Below, in pieces: positions 19,462-27,482 of a DNA stretch of 64,000 nt. The notes beneath the pieces are model-generated. The model was not told the DNA's origin. It did not search any database and saw only the letters and a program-made list of their open reading frames with translations. This DNA is from Candidatus Nanopelagicales bacterium (GTDB lineage: Bacteria; Actinomycetota; Actinomycetes; S36-B12). A program made the translations under genes and the position numbers. Positions within the stretch are counted from its first letter, which is position 1; each line of letters begins with the position of its first letter. Location: assembly GCA_018609125.1 (NCBI GenBank), contig JABAYF010000028.1, positions 62,001 to 126,000 of the forward strand, given 5' to 3'.

Positions 19462-20354
19462 GCGTCCGTCTCCTCTGCTGTGGTGAGGGATTGCCCTGAA
19501 TCGGTCAGCGCGTCATCATGATGGGCACCAAGGTAGGCATCGATCACCCGCTGATCTCGCATGACTGATGCGGGTGTGCCCTCCGAAATAATGGCGCCCT
19601 GAGCCATCACCACGACCCAGTCGCTGACGTCGCGGACCATGTCCATATCGTGCTCAACGAACATCACGGTGGTGCCCTCTTCGCGAATATCGCGAATGTG
19701 ATCGAGCAGGCTCTGCTTCAGTGCTGGGTTCACCCCAGCCATCGGCTCATCCAACATCACCAGATCGGGGTTGAGCATCAAAGCACGAGCCATTTCGAGC
19801 AATTTGCGCTGACCACCTGAAAGTGAGCCGGCAAAATCGGCTGATTTTTGGGCCAGATTGAACCGACCCAGCAATTCCATTGCGCGTTTGGTGTTGGCTT
19901 GTTCCTGGGCCGACCAGCTGAACTTAAAGATGGCCGAGAAAAGATTCTCACCTGTCTGCCCCTTGGCCCCCAGGAGCATATTTTGAAGCACGGTAAGGCG
20001 CGAGAGGCTCTTGGTGAGCTGAAAGGTGCGGACGAGGCCTCTGCGAGCCAACTTATTGGGTGCCGTGTTGGTGATGGTCTGGTTGTTGTAGCTCCAGGTG
20101 CCCTCATTGGCGGTGTCGAAGCCACTGATGACGTTAAAGAAGGTGGACTTGCCAGCACCGTTGGGGCCGATGAGTGCGGTAATTGCGCCCCGCTGTACTT
20201 CAAGATGGGATACGTCCACAGCGCGCAGCCCACCGAACTGGCGTACCACCCCGTCGGCGACCAGCACCGGGTCGGGCTTGGCCACCCCAGGATGTGGGTC
20301 AAGGTTTTTGAGCGCTTCAACGGCAGCATTGCCGATGACTGCATCAGCGGGCAT
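19458..20354 (-). CDS. livG: Branched-chain amino acid ABC transporter ATP-binding protein LivG
   Basis: Second ATPase subunit of the Liv importer. 298 residues; Walker A GPNGAGKST, signature LSGGQRKLLEMARAL, Walker B LVMLDEPMAGVNP, and the LivG-type C-terminal tail with VIDAYLG. ATG at 20354 lies 10 bases from AAGGAG; a TTG at 20357 in frame is a possible alternative start. Overlaps the end of livM by 11 bases. Confidence 0.94.
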   Translation of the reverse strand: MPADAVIGNAAVEALKNLDPHPGVAKPDPVLVADGVVRQFGGLRAVDVSHLEVQRGAITALIGPNGAGKSTFFNVISGFDTANEGTWSYNNQTITNTAPNKLARRGLVRTFQLTKSLSRLTVLQNMLLGAKGQTGENLFSAIFKFSWSAQEQANTKRAMELLGRFNLAQKSADFAGSLSGGQRKLLEMARALMLNPDLVMLDEPMAGVNPALKQSLLDHIRDIREEGTTVMFVEHDMDMVRDVSDWVVVMAQGAIISEGTPASVMRDQRVIDAYLGAHHDDALTDSGQSLTTAEETDA

Positions 20355-21327
20355 CAAGCATCAACTCCTTGCGATCGCCGAGGATTCCCTCTGGTCGGAA
20401 AACTATGAGTGCCATGAGCCCAACGCCGACAAGGATGAAGCGCACCGGGCCGATCTGCGTGGTACTGATGAAGGTGATGACTCCGCTGGAAACACCTTCC
20501 TTGAGGAACTGCTCGACGAAGACAAGGAGGAACCAAAAGATTGCCGCACCGAGTAGTGGCCCCATAACCCGGGCTGTTCCGCCAAGGATGAGCATCACGT
20601 AGAGGAAGAACGTGAAGTCGGGCACGAAACCATCGGGCTGTACCGCACCCTTGGCGATCGCTGAATACATGCCGGCGAAAGAGCCAAAAACACCACCGAT
20701 GATCAAAATCTGCAGCTTAAACAGGTAGGTGTTCTTACCGAGGGATCGAACGGCATCCTCGTCTTCTCGAACACCCTTGACTACGCGACCCCAGGGGCTG
20801 CGCATGAGCAGGAACGTCAACACCGTGAGGATGGCGATCACTAACCAGCCGGCAAGTACCAGCCACATGTCCACGCGAGTGAAAGAAATCGGACCAAGTT
20901 CGAAGCGCTCCCAGTCTGGCAGGGGGTTCAGATCGGAAAAGTCACCACCGATGGAGCCGGTGATGCCCTGTGAACCTCCCAGGAAGTCAAACGATTTTGC
21001 CAAGAATCTCAAGATCTCACTGGCCGCGATGGTCACGATGGCCAGATAGTCGGCCCGTAACCGAAGGGTCGGTACACCCAGTAGCAACGCGAGCACCGTA
21101 GCGGCAAGGATCGCGATCAGGATGGCGAGCCACAGGCTTAGGCCTACTTCTACCACCACGACGCCTACGGCATAGGCACCCACGGCCACGAAAGCGACCT
21201 GGCCGAAGTTGAGCAGACCGCCGTAGCCGAATTGAATATTAAGACCGATGGCGGCAAGGCAGTAAATGATGGCCGTGACGCCAATGGCCTGGGTGAGTGA
21301 TTGCGACAGAATGAATCCAAAGTCCAT
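20344..21327 (-). CDS. livM: Branched-chain amino acid ABC transporter permease LivM
   Basis: Inner-membrane permease of the Liv importer. 327 residues, about nine membrane segments; the family loop reads FGSFAGMYSAIAKGAVQPDGF, split here as FGSFAGMYSA and AKGAVQPDGF. The ATG lies four bases after the livH stop and has only a weak SD, suggesting coupled translation. Ends inside the livG start region. Confidence 0.92.
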   Translation of the reverse strand: MDFGFILSQSLTQAIGVTAIIYCLAAIGLNIQFGYGGLLNFGQVAFVAVGAYAVGVVVVEVGLSLWLAILIAILAATVLALLLGVPTLRLRADYLAIVTIAASEILRFLAKSFDFLGGSQGITGSIGGDFSDLNPLPDWERFELGPISFTRVDMWLVLAGWLVIAILTVLTFLLMRSPWGRVVKGVREDEDAVRSLGKNTYLFKLQILIIGGVFGSFAGMYSAIAKGAVQPDGFVPDFTFFLYVMLILGGTARVMGPLLGAAIFWFLLVFVEQFLKEGVSSGVITFISTTQIGPVRFILVGVGLMALIVFRPEGILGDRKELMLDAR

Positions 21328-21331
21328 GGTG

Positions 21332-22636
21332 TTAACCCACCCTCTCTCGTCGGCCGAGTAATCCCTGGGGTCTGACGAGTAGCAGCAGGATCATCAGTAG
21401 CAAAGCTGCGGCTGTTTTGAGTTCGGTGGGGACGATCAGCGTCGATAGCTGAACGGTGAGACCAACCACGAAAGATCCGACGATTGCACCACCGATGGTG
21501 CCGAGGCCACCGAGCACGACGGCGGCGAAGAAAGTGAGCAGCAGATACTGGCCCATTGTCCAGACGACGTTTTGGGTGAGACCTAGGAACACTCCGCTGA
21601 AGGCTGCCAGTCCGGCACCGAGAATCCAGACCACGGAGATAACCCGTTCCACGTTGACACCCGATGCCGACGCTAGCGCCGGATTGTCCGACACGGCACG
21701 GGTAGCCTTGCCCATGCGGGAATTTTTCAACCACAGCACCGCAACGGTGAGCACGACAATTGCGAGGCCGGAAAGGATCAATTCCTTCGGCGTGGCGAAC
21801 ACCGGCCCAATCTGCAGGGGTGCTTGACCAGCGAACTGCTCGAAACTCTTCGGTGCCCCACCGAAGAAGAACACGATGATGTAGCGCACGGTAATGGCCA
21901 GGCCAATGGAGACAATCATGGCGGCGATAAGGCCGGTGCCGCGCTTACGTAGTGGTTTCCAGAGGAATTGGTTTTGTCCCCAGCCCCACAGTCCAGCGCT
22001 AATGAGAATTGCGAGGGGACCGGCGATGATGATGTTGAGGCCAAAAGTGGTGTTGAGCACCAAGGCGGTAAAGGCACCGATGGTGAGCAACTCACCGTGA
22101 GAGAAGTTGGTCAGCCCGGTGGTGCCAAAGATCAAGCTCAGACCGAGGGCGCTGAGCGCAATGATGAACGATAGAACGATGCCGCCAAAGATCAATTGTG
22201 CTACCCGGTCAACGGTAATCGTGGATCCACCACCTCCACCTCCACCTCCACCTCCACCTTCACCAAGCCGGAAAATAATGCTCTTGTCTCGGGTGAGGAT
22301 GGTGACTTCGGTGGGGTTACTGCCCGCAACGGCCTGATTAACAGATTCCTCATTCAAGGTCACGGTCAAACTGGCGTTGGCCGGGACCGTCGAAACGGCA
22401 ATCCCCTCGCCGTCGGTCACCACATCGGCGGTGAAGCCATCGGGACCGGAGATGTTAATCGCCGCGTCAGGAATTCCGTTGCGCTCTTCATCGAGCACCC
22501 GAATTGTTAGTTGGACATCATCGGCGGCGGCGGAGGCTGGCTGGGCGAAGCCGAGTAGAGCAACGATTCCGACGATGAGCGAAGCAAGAGCGGTCCCAAT
22601 CAGCTGTACGGGGCGGCGTCTCGTTCGTTGGCGCAC
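21332..22636 (-). CDS. livH: LivH-type permease fused to a secreted N-terminal beta-sandwich-like domain
   Basis: 434 residues against the usual ~290-300. The order is a basic N-terminus and signal peptide (about 1-34, ending PASA-A), an extracytoplasmic domain of about 90 residues of the carboxypeptidase-regulatory/Ig-like kind (VQLTIRVLDEERNGIPDAAI), a run of 11 Gly, then a complete LivH permease beginning near VAQLIFGGIVLS with SLIFGTTGLTNFSHGELL. The GTG at 22636 has AAGGAGG four bases upstream; an in-frame ATG at 22654 would add six residues before the signal peptide. The frame remains open further upstream without a better start. The added domain may bind substrate-binding protein or cell wall; that is inference. 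Confidence 0.9.
   Translation of the reverse strand: MRQRTRRRPVQLIGTALASLIVGIVALLGFAQPASAAADDVQLTIRVLDEERNGIPDAAINISGPDGFTADVVTDGEGIAVSTVPANASLTVTLNEESVNQAVAGSNPTEVTILTRDKSIIFRLGEGGGGGGGGGGGSTITVDRVAQLIFGGIVLSFIIALSALGLSLIFGTTGLTNFSHGELLTIGAFTALVLNTTFGLNIIIAGPLAILISAGLWGWGQNQFLWKPLRKRGTGLIAAMIVSIGLAITVRYIIVFFFGGAPKSFEQFAGQAPLQIGPVFATPKELILSGLAIVVLTVAVLWLKNSRMGKATRAVSDNPALASASGVNVERVISVVWILGAGLAAFSGVFLGLTQNVVWTMGQYLLLTFFAAVVLGGLGTIGGAIVGSFVVGLTVQLSTLIVPTELKTAAALLLMILLLLVRPQGLLGRRERVG
22226..22258 (-). repeat. Hexameric (GGAGGT) repeat coding for 11 glycines
   Basis: Alternating ACC and TCC triplets on the + strand (GGT/GGA codons on the coding strand) encode the Gly11 linker between the secreted domain and the permease part of LivH. 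Slippage by six bases would change linker length by two residues without shifting frame. Confidence 0.85.
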
Positions 22637-22698
22637 ACGGCCTCCTTGGAGCATCAATCTTGACGGCGGACTTGGTGATCTTTGCGTTAGCGCAGCCG

Positions 22699-22704
22699 AG
22701 CATA
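22699..22704 (-). promoter_or_regulatory. Possible -10 box for the livHMGF operon
   Basis: TATGCT on the minus strand lies about 62 bases before the livH GTG in the only intergenic gap ahead of the operon. The -35 region is not convincing. Confidence 0.3.
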
Positions 22705-22754
22705 ACCACGCACGGGTAGTTGGGGAGGAAGAAAGGCCAAGGTTTTTGTCACGA

Positions 22755-23174
22755 TCACGTCGCATCTCGCAGGAGGCACGTTAACCGAGCCGTCACCGTA
22801 CGTTCACCCGCCTCATTGGTGATCTCGATCTGATACGACGCCAAGGTGCGGCCCACCGACAACGGCGTTGCCACAGCCGTCACGTACCCATCACGTGCGC
22901 TGCGATGGTGGCTACAGGACAACTCGATTCCCACGCCAAATCTGTCCGGCCCAGCCGCCATGGCGGCGGCCACCGATCCAACCGACTCCGCGAGCACCGC
23001 GCTGGCGCCACCGTGGAGGAGGCCGTAGGGCTGGGTGTTTCCGGCAACAGGCATGCGGGCAACGGTGCGTTCAGCACCAACTTCTAGCCACACGATCCCC
23101 ATGCGTTCGCCTAGGTGCCCCATGTCGGCAGCTTCGATGGCAGCTCTGCTTTGTTCGGCGCTAGGAGATGACAT
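22755..23174 (-). CDS. PaaI-family hotdog thioesterase
   Basis: Acyl-CoA thioesterase of the hotdog fold. 139 residues; the central helix motif reads QPYGLLHGGASAVLAESVGS (as QPYGLLHGGA then AVLAESVGS), typical of the PaaI/YdiI group, with the active-site acidic residue in the latter part. Divergent from polA with 46 bases between the starts, an arrangement known in other actinobacteria. Natural substrate (phenylacetyl-CoA, menaquinone precursor or other) cannot be read from the sequence. Confidence 0.87.
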   Translation of the reverse strand: MSSPSAEQSRAAIEAADMGHLGERMGIVWLEVGAERTVARMPVAGNTQPYGLLHGGASAVLAESVGSVAAAMAAGPDRFGVGIELSCSHHRSARDGYVTAVATPLSVGRTLASYQIEITNEAGERTVTARLTCLLRDAT

Positions 23175-23186
23175 GGCGCCACTCTA
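23175..23186 (-). promoter_or_regulatory. Putative -10 box, leaderless thioesterase mRNA
   Basis: Minus strand TAGAGT (23186-23181), six bases, then the ATG at 23174. No SD. It is face to face with the similar polA box. Confidence 0.45.
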
Positions 23187-23208
23187 GGGGTGGTCACTGT
23201 TGAGGTCT

Positions 23209-23220
23209 TAGGATCGCGAT
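23209..23220 (+). promoter_or_regulatory. Putative -10 box, leaderless polA mRNA
   Basis: TAGGAT (23209-23214), six bases, then ATG at 23221. There is no SD before the ATG. Confidence 0.45.
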
Positions 23221-25914
23221 ATGGCTGCGGTGATCGGCGGAAAAAAAGAGGTCGATCGACCCCGGCTTTTGCTCCTCGATGGCCATTCCCTGGCGTACCG
23301 AGCTTTTTACGCGTTACCCGTGGAAAATTTCGCGACGAGCACCGGTCAGCCCACCAATGCGGTCTATGGATTCACCTCCATGCTCATTAACGCCTTGCGA
23401 GATGAGCAACCCACGCATGTGGCCGTTGCCTTCGATGTGTCGCGAAAGACATTCCGTAGTGAAGTTTTTCCCGATTACAAGGCGACCCGAAAGGCCAGTC
23501 CGGAAGGTTTCGCTGGCCAGGTTGACCTGATCCGTCAGGTGCTCTCCGCCATGGGTATTCCGTTCGCGCAGATCGACGGGATGGAAGCGGACGACATTTT
23601 GGCGACCTGGGCCACCGCCGCCGCCACCGAGGGCGCTGTGGTGTCCATTATTTCCGGGGATCGCGATGTGTTCCAGTTGGTCACCGATGACGTCACCGTT
23701 CTCTACCCCCGAAAGGGAATGAGCGACCTGGCCCGGATGACACCGGGTGCGATCGAAGAAAAGTATGGACTCACCCCGGCGCAGTATCCCGATTTTGCCG
23801 CTTTGCGCGGGGACCCCAGTGACAATTTGCCCGGAATCCCGGGAGTGGGCGAAAAAACCGCCACCAAGTGGATCGCCACATATGGATCACTGGCGGGCTT
23901 GGTGGAACACGTGGATGAGATGGGCGGCAAGGTTGGCGATGCGCTGCGCCACTGCCTACCCCAGGTATTGGTCAATCGCCAACTCACATCCTTGCGTCTC
24001 GACGTTGCAGTCGACATCGCTCCCCTAGATATACCGGTACCCACCACGGCCTCCGCTGAGTTGGATGCGGTTTTTGATGCACTGCAGTTTCGGGTGTTGC
24101 GGGATCGGCTGAACGACGTGCTGACACCCGCCGCGGTAGCGCCGTCGGTGGAGGTGATGTTCGATCGAATGAGCAGTGGCGACATGAAGGAGCTGTGCGT
24201 CCAACTGCGCGAGGTGGACGTCCCGGTCAGTCTTGCTTTCGCTGGTCATTGGGGAGCCGGAACCGGAAGCCTCACCGCCATTGCCCTCGATTGGCCCGGT
24301 ATTCAGCCGCGTGTGGTGAGCCTCGACGAGGCGAGCGCCCCTACTTTGGCGCCGTTGTGGGAATGGCTGGCTGATGCAACTCGACCCAAGTACGCGTATG
24401 ACGTGAAGGGCCCGCTCCTAGCTTTCCACGCGCTGGGCAAGCGGCTGGCCGGTGTGGAATGCGATGTTGCGCTCGCGGCCTACGTCTTGGCGCCAGGCAC
24501 TCGCTGGGATGGGTTGGGTGGGCTGTGTGAGCGTTACCTTCAGCGAAGCCTGGATGTTGCGTTAGACACCGGCGACCAACTCGAACTTGTCGTGGATGAC
24601 TCGTCTTCGCTTCGGGGCCTTGCAGCTCAAGCATTGGCCGTGTCAGAGCTAGCCGCGGTCATGCTGCCCGTCCTTGCAGAACGTAGGTCGTTGTCGTTAC
24701 TCACCGATGTGGAAATTCCGACGAGTGAAGTGTTGGCCGAGATGGAGTTCGTCGGGATCGCCGCTGATGACCAGCAACTCAGGAGCCTGTCGACTGACTT
24801 TGGTGAGAACATGTCAAGCGCTGAAGCCACCGCATACGAGATTGTGGGCCGCCCGTTCAATCTTGGCTCGCCTAAGCAGTTGCAGGGCATATTATTTGAT
24901 GAACGTTCACTTCCGAAGACTAAGAAGATCAAAACAGGGTTCACTACCGACGCTGACGCCTTGAAAGGGTTATACGAAACAACTGCGGATCCACTCTTGG
25001 AGCAGATCTTGGCCTGGCGTGATGCAGCCAAGTTGCGGCAGACCGTTGATGGCCTCCTGCCACTATTGGATTCCGCCGGTCGCATTCACACCACGTTTCA
25101 ACAAACCACGACAGCGACCGGCCGGCTGTCAAGTTCGGATCCGAACTTGCAGAACATTCCCATTCGCACCGAAGAGGGCCGACGCATCCGCGGCTGCTTC
25201 GTGGTCGGCCAGGATTTCCACACCCTGCTGACCGCTGACTATTCCCAGATCGAGATGCGCATCATGGCCCACCTGTGCCAGGACGCTGCGTTACAGGCTG
25301 CTTTTGCAGCCGGTGAAGACCTGCACACCACCGTGGCCGCGCAGGTCTTCGGGGTCAATCCCGCAGACGTAGACGCGGAAATGCGTCGCCGTATTAAGGC
25401 GATGTCCTATGGGCTTGCCTATGGCCTGTCCGCCTACGGTTTATCTCAACAGCTCTCAATCGGGGTGGATGAAGGGCGACGACTGATGGAGGAGTACTTC
25501 ACTCGCTTCGGTGGCGTACGGGACTACCTCACTTCGGTGGTGGATGAAGCTCGGGTGCGCGGTTACACCGAAACGATGCTGGGGCGTCGTCGCTACCTGC
25601 CTGACCTCACCAGCGATAACCGCCAGCGGCGCGACATGGCCGAGCGCATGGCCTTGAACGCCCCCATCCAAGGCTCAGCTGCTGACATTATGAAAGTGGC
25701 CATGATTGATGTTGCCGCCGGCTTGAGTACGGCCAACCTCAGATCGCGTCTGCTGTTACAGGTGCACGACGAACTGGTCATTGAGGTTGCTGACGGTGAA
25801 TTGGATTCAGTGCGCGAAATCGTCGTGGGCCGCATGAGTGCCGCGGTTGAACTGTCGTTGCCGCTTGAGGTATCGGTGGGTGTTGGCCGGTCCTGGCAGT
25901 CGGCGGGACACTAA
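23221..25914 (+). CDS. polA: DNA polymerase I without a functional proofreading site
   Basis: Repair and Okazaki-fragment polymerase, 897 residues. The 5'-3' exonuclease domain (about 1-300) shows LLLDGHSLAYRAFYAL, GDRDVFQLV and SDNLPGIPGVGEKTA. The middle 3'-5' exonuclease-like domain lacks the DxE motif (sequence FAGHWGAG at that point) and the YxxxD motif, so it should be inactive, as in mycobacterial PolA. The polymerase domain carries ADYSQIEMR, RRIKAMSYGLAYG and VHDELVIEV. A Tyr occupies the O-helix position that is Phe762 in E. coli, also as in mycobacteria. Confidence 0.96.
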   Translation: MAAVIGGKKEVDRPRLLLLDGHSLAYRAFYALPVENFATSTGQPTNAVYGFTSMLINALRDEQPTHVAVAFDVSRKTFRSEVFPDYKATRKASPEGFAGQVDLIRQVLSAMGIPFAQIDGMEADDILATWATAAATEGAVVSIISGDRDVFQLVTDDVTVLYPRKGMSDLARMTPGAIEEKYGLTPAQYPDFAALRGDPSDNLPGIPGVGEKTATKWIATYGSLAGLVEHVDEMGGKVGDALRHCLPQVLVNRQLTSLRLDVAVDIAPLDIPVPTTASAELDAVFDALQFRVLRDRLNDVLTPAAVAPSVEVMFDRMSSGDMKELCVQLREVDVPVSLAFAGHWGAGTGSLTAIALDWPGIQPRVVSLDEASAPTLAPLWEWLADATRPKYAYDVKGPLLAFHALGKRLAGVECDVALAAYVLAPGTRWDGLGGLCERYLQRSLDVALDTGDQLELVVDDSSSLRGLAAQALAVSELAAVMLPVLAERRSLSLLTDVEIPTSEVLAEMEFVGIAADDQQLRSLSTDFGENMSSAEATAYEIVGRPFNLGSPKQLQGILFDERSLPKTKKIKTGFTTDADALKGLYETTADPLLEQILAWRDAAKLRQTVDGLLPLLDSAGRIHTTFQQTTTATGRLSSSDPNLQNIPIRTEEGRRIRGCFVVGQDFHTLLTADYSQIEMRIMAHLCQDAALQAAFAAGEDLHTTVAAQVFGVNPADVDAEMRRRIKAMSYGLAYGLSAYGLSQQLSIGVDEGRRLMEEYFTRFGGVRDYLTSVVDEARVRGYTETMLGRRRYLPDLTSDNRQRRDMAERMALNAPIQGSAADIMKVAMIDVAAGLSTANLRSRLLLQVHDELVIEVADGELDSVREIVVGRMSAAVELSLPLEVSVGVGRSWQSAGH

Positions 25915-25961
25915 TTTGTCATTTTGACCACCACCGGTGCGCCAACTGGCACACTCGCGTC

Positions 25962-27458
25962 ATGCATATCCTCAAGACATCCCGGCCTTCGCTATCGCAG
26001 CGGTTGAGCGGACGCTGGAAGTTGACCTTCGCCGCTGTGGGGGCCGGTGTACTTCTGGCTTCGTGTGCCTCGGGCACCATCCCTGATTCGCGAGATACCA
26101 GTACTGACGTTGCGTTCAACTCCTGTGACAGCATCGCTTGCCAGGGCACGCTTGAGGGTGCGGACTACGACATCTTGCTACCCGACACTTGGAACGGCAC
26201 GCTGCTGTTGTACTCCCACGGTTATCGCGGGGCTGAACCCTTCCCGCCCAACTTTGACCCGGTAGTCACAACACCGGTACCCGTACCCGGCTGGGACTCA
26301 GGAGATAAGAGCCTCGGTGACGCACTGCTGCAAAGCGGTTATGCGATGGCGGGCTCGGCGTATGCATCCAACGGTTGGGCCGTAGAAGACGGTGTAGCCG
26401 CGGCCGAGCAGATTTACGATTTCTTTTCCGCAAATGTCGGTACCCCCAAGCGCGTCATCATCTGGGGTGATTCCCTCGGCGGTCTCATCACCACCACGTT
26501 GGCCGAAAAGGGGCTTGACTGGGTAGATGGAGCTCTACCGCTGTGTGGTGTCATGGCTGGACTTGTGCCCAATATTGGTCTTGCATTGGACGCGGCATAT
26601 GGCGTGCAACAGTTGGTGTATCCGGAAATGCAGATCGTTGATTTCACCAGCTATGAGCAGGCTGTTGCAAACTGGGAAGGTGCGGCGTCTCGCCTTATTC
26701 AAGGTGCCCGCGATCTAGACTTGGAGACGGTTGCCAAGTTACTGACCATCGCGGCGATGACTGACGCACCAGAGAAAACCTTCTCCCAGGACGGCGCGGA
26801 CATCACCAGCCAGGTCACCGGAACCGTGGAGTCATTGTTGACGGCTTTGGCCTATGGCACGGTGGGCCGTTTTGACATCGAACAGCGCTACGGCGGCAAT
26901 GTGTCGGGTAATGAAGGAACCGATTACGCGCTGCGCCTAACTGACGAGGAGCGGGACGTCATTGATGCCGTTGGTGGTGCAGGGGCGGCTGATCGTTTCG
27001 TGGCGCAACTAGATAACGGTCCACGCATCGCTGCCAACCCCGCTGCGCAGGCAGCAGCCCTGGAACGCGGCGGCAATCCCAACGGTGCGATTACGGCGCC
27101 GATGATCACGATGCATACCGCCTTTGATCCGCTGGTCATCGTTGAAAATCAGTCCTTCTACCGCATTCGTTATGACGCAGCGGTGTCCGAAGGGAGAGCA
27201 CAGGGTGACCTCATCCAGCTTTTCACGACACCACCAGCGGCGTACTCCGCTGAAGAAGGCGCACCGTACGGGGCCGGGCACTGCAACTTCACAATGGATT
27301 CGCGCATCGCCCTGATTGGGTTGATGGAAAATTGGATTCAAACCGGCCTCTTCCCCGGCAGCGCAGCTATTGCGGCGGCGATGGGTACGGACAGCGGCTA
27401 TGCACCGCTGTTCGCCCCGGGTCCGTGGCCAGATGCCAATGCGGTGATCACCGAGTAG
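25962..27458 (+). CDS. Secreted lipoprotein of the alpha/beta-hydrolase fold
   Basis: 498 residues. A long basic N-terminus leads to a signal peptide with lipobox LASC (about residues 33-36), so the mature protein is lipid-anchored outside the membrane. The nucleophile elbow is WGDSLGG near residue 170, preceded by LLLYSHGYRG (oxyanion-loop HG) and followed late by the candidate catalytic His in GAGHCNF. Several Asp residues could complete the triad. It may be an esterase or peptidase; no substrate can be assigned. No SD is evident before ATG 25962. It converges with the flippase gene, 24 bases apart. Confidence 0.82.
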   Translation: MHILKTSRPSLSQRLSGRWKLTFAAVGAGVLLASCASGTIPDSRDTSTDVAFNSCDSIACQGTLEGADYDILLPDTWNGTLLLYSHGYRGAEPFPPNFDPVVTTPVPVPGWDSGDKSLGDALLQSGYAMAGSAYASNGWAVEDGVAAAEQIYDFFSANVGTPKRVIIWGDSLGGLITTTLAEKGLDWVDGALPLCGVMAGLVPNIGLALDAAYGVQQLVYPEMQIVDFTSYEQAVANWEGAASRLIQGARDLDLETVAKLLTIAAMTDAPEKTFSQDGADITSQVTGTVESLLTALAYGTVGRFDIEQRYGGNVSGNEGTDYALRLTDEERDVIDAVGGAGAADRFVAQLDNGPRIAANPAAQAAALERGGNPNGAITAPMITMHTAFDPLVIVENQSFYRIRYDAAVSEGRAQGDLIQLFTTPPAAYSAEEGAPYGAGHCNFTMDSRIALIGLMENWIQTGLFPGSAAIAAAMGTDSGYAPLFAPGPWPDANAVITE

Positions 27459-27482
27459 GACCGGATCGTTGTCGTTGCTGAC

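Noticed and set aside
22683-22694. TGCG-TTAG-CGCA inverted repeat near the livH promoter
   Set aside because: Only four pairs; not distinguishable from chance in GC-rich DNA.
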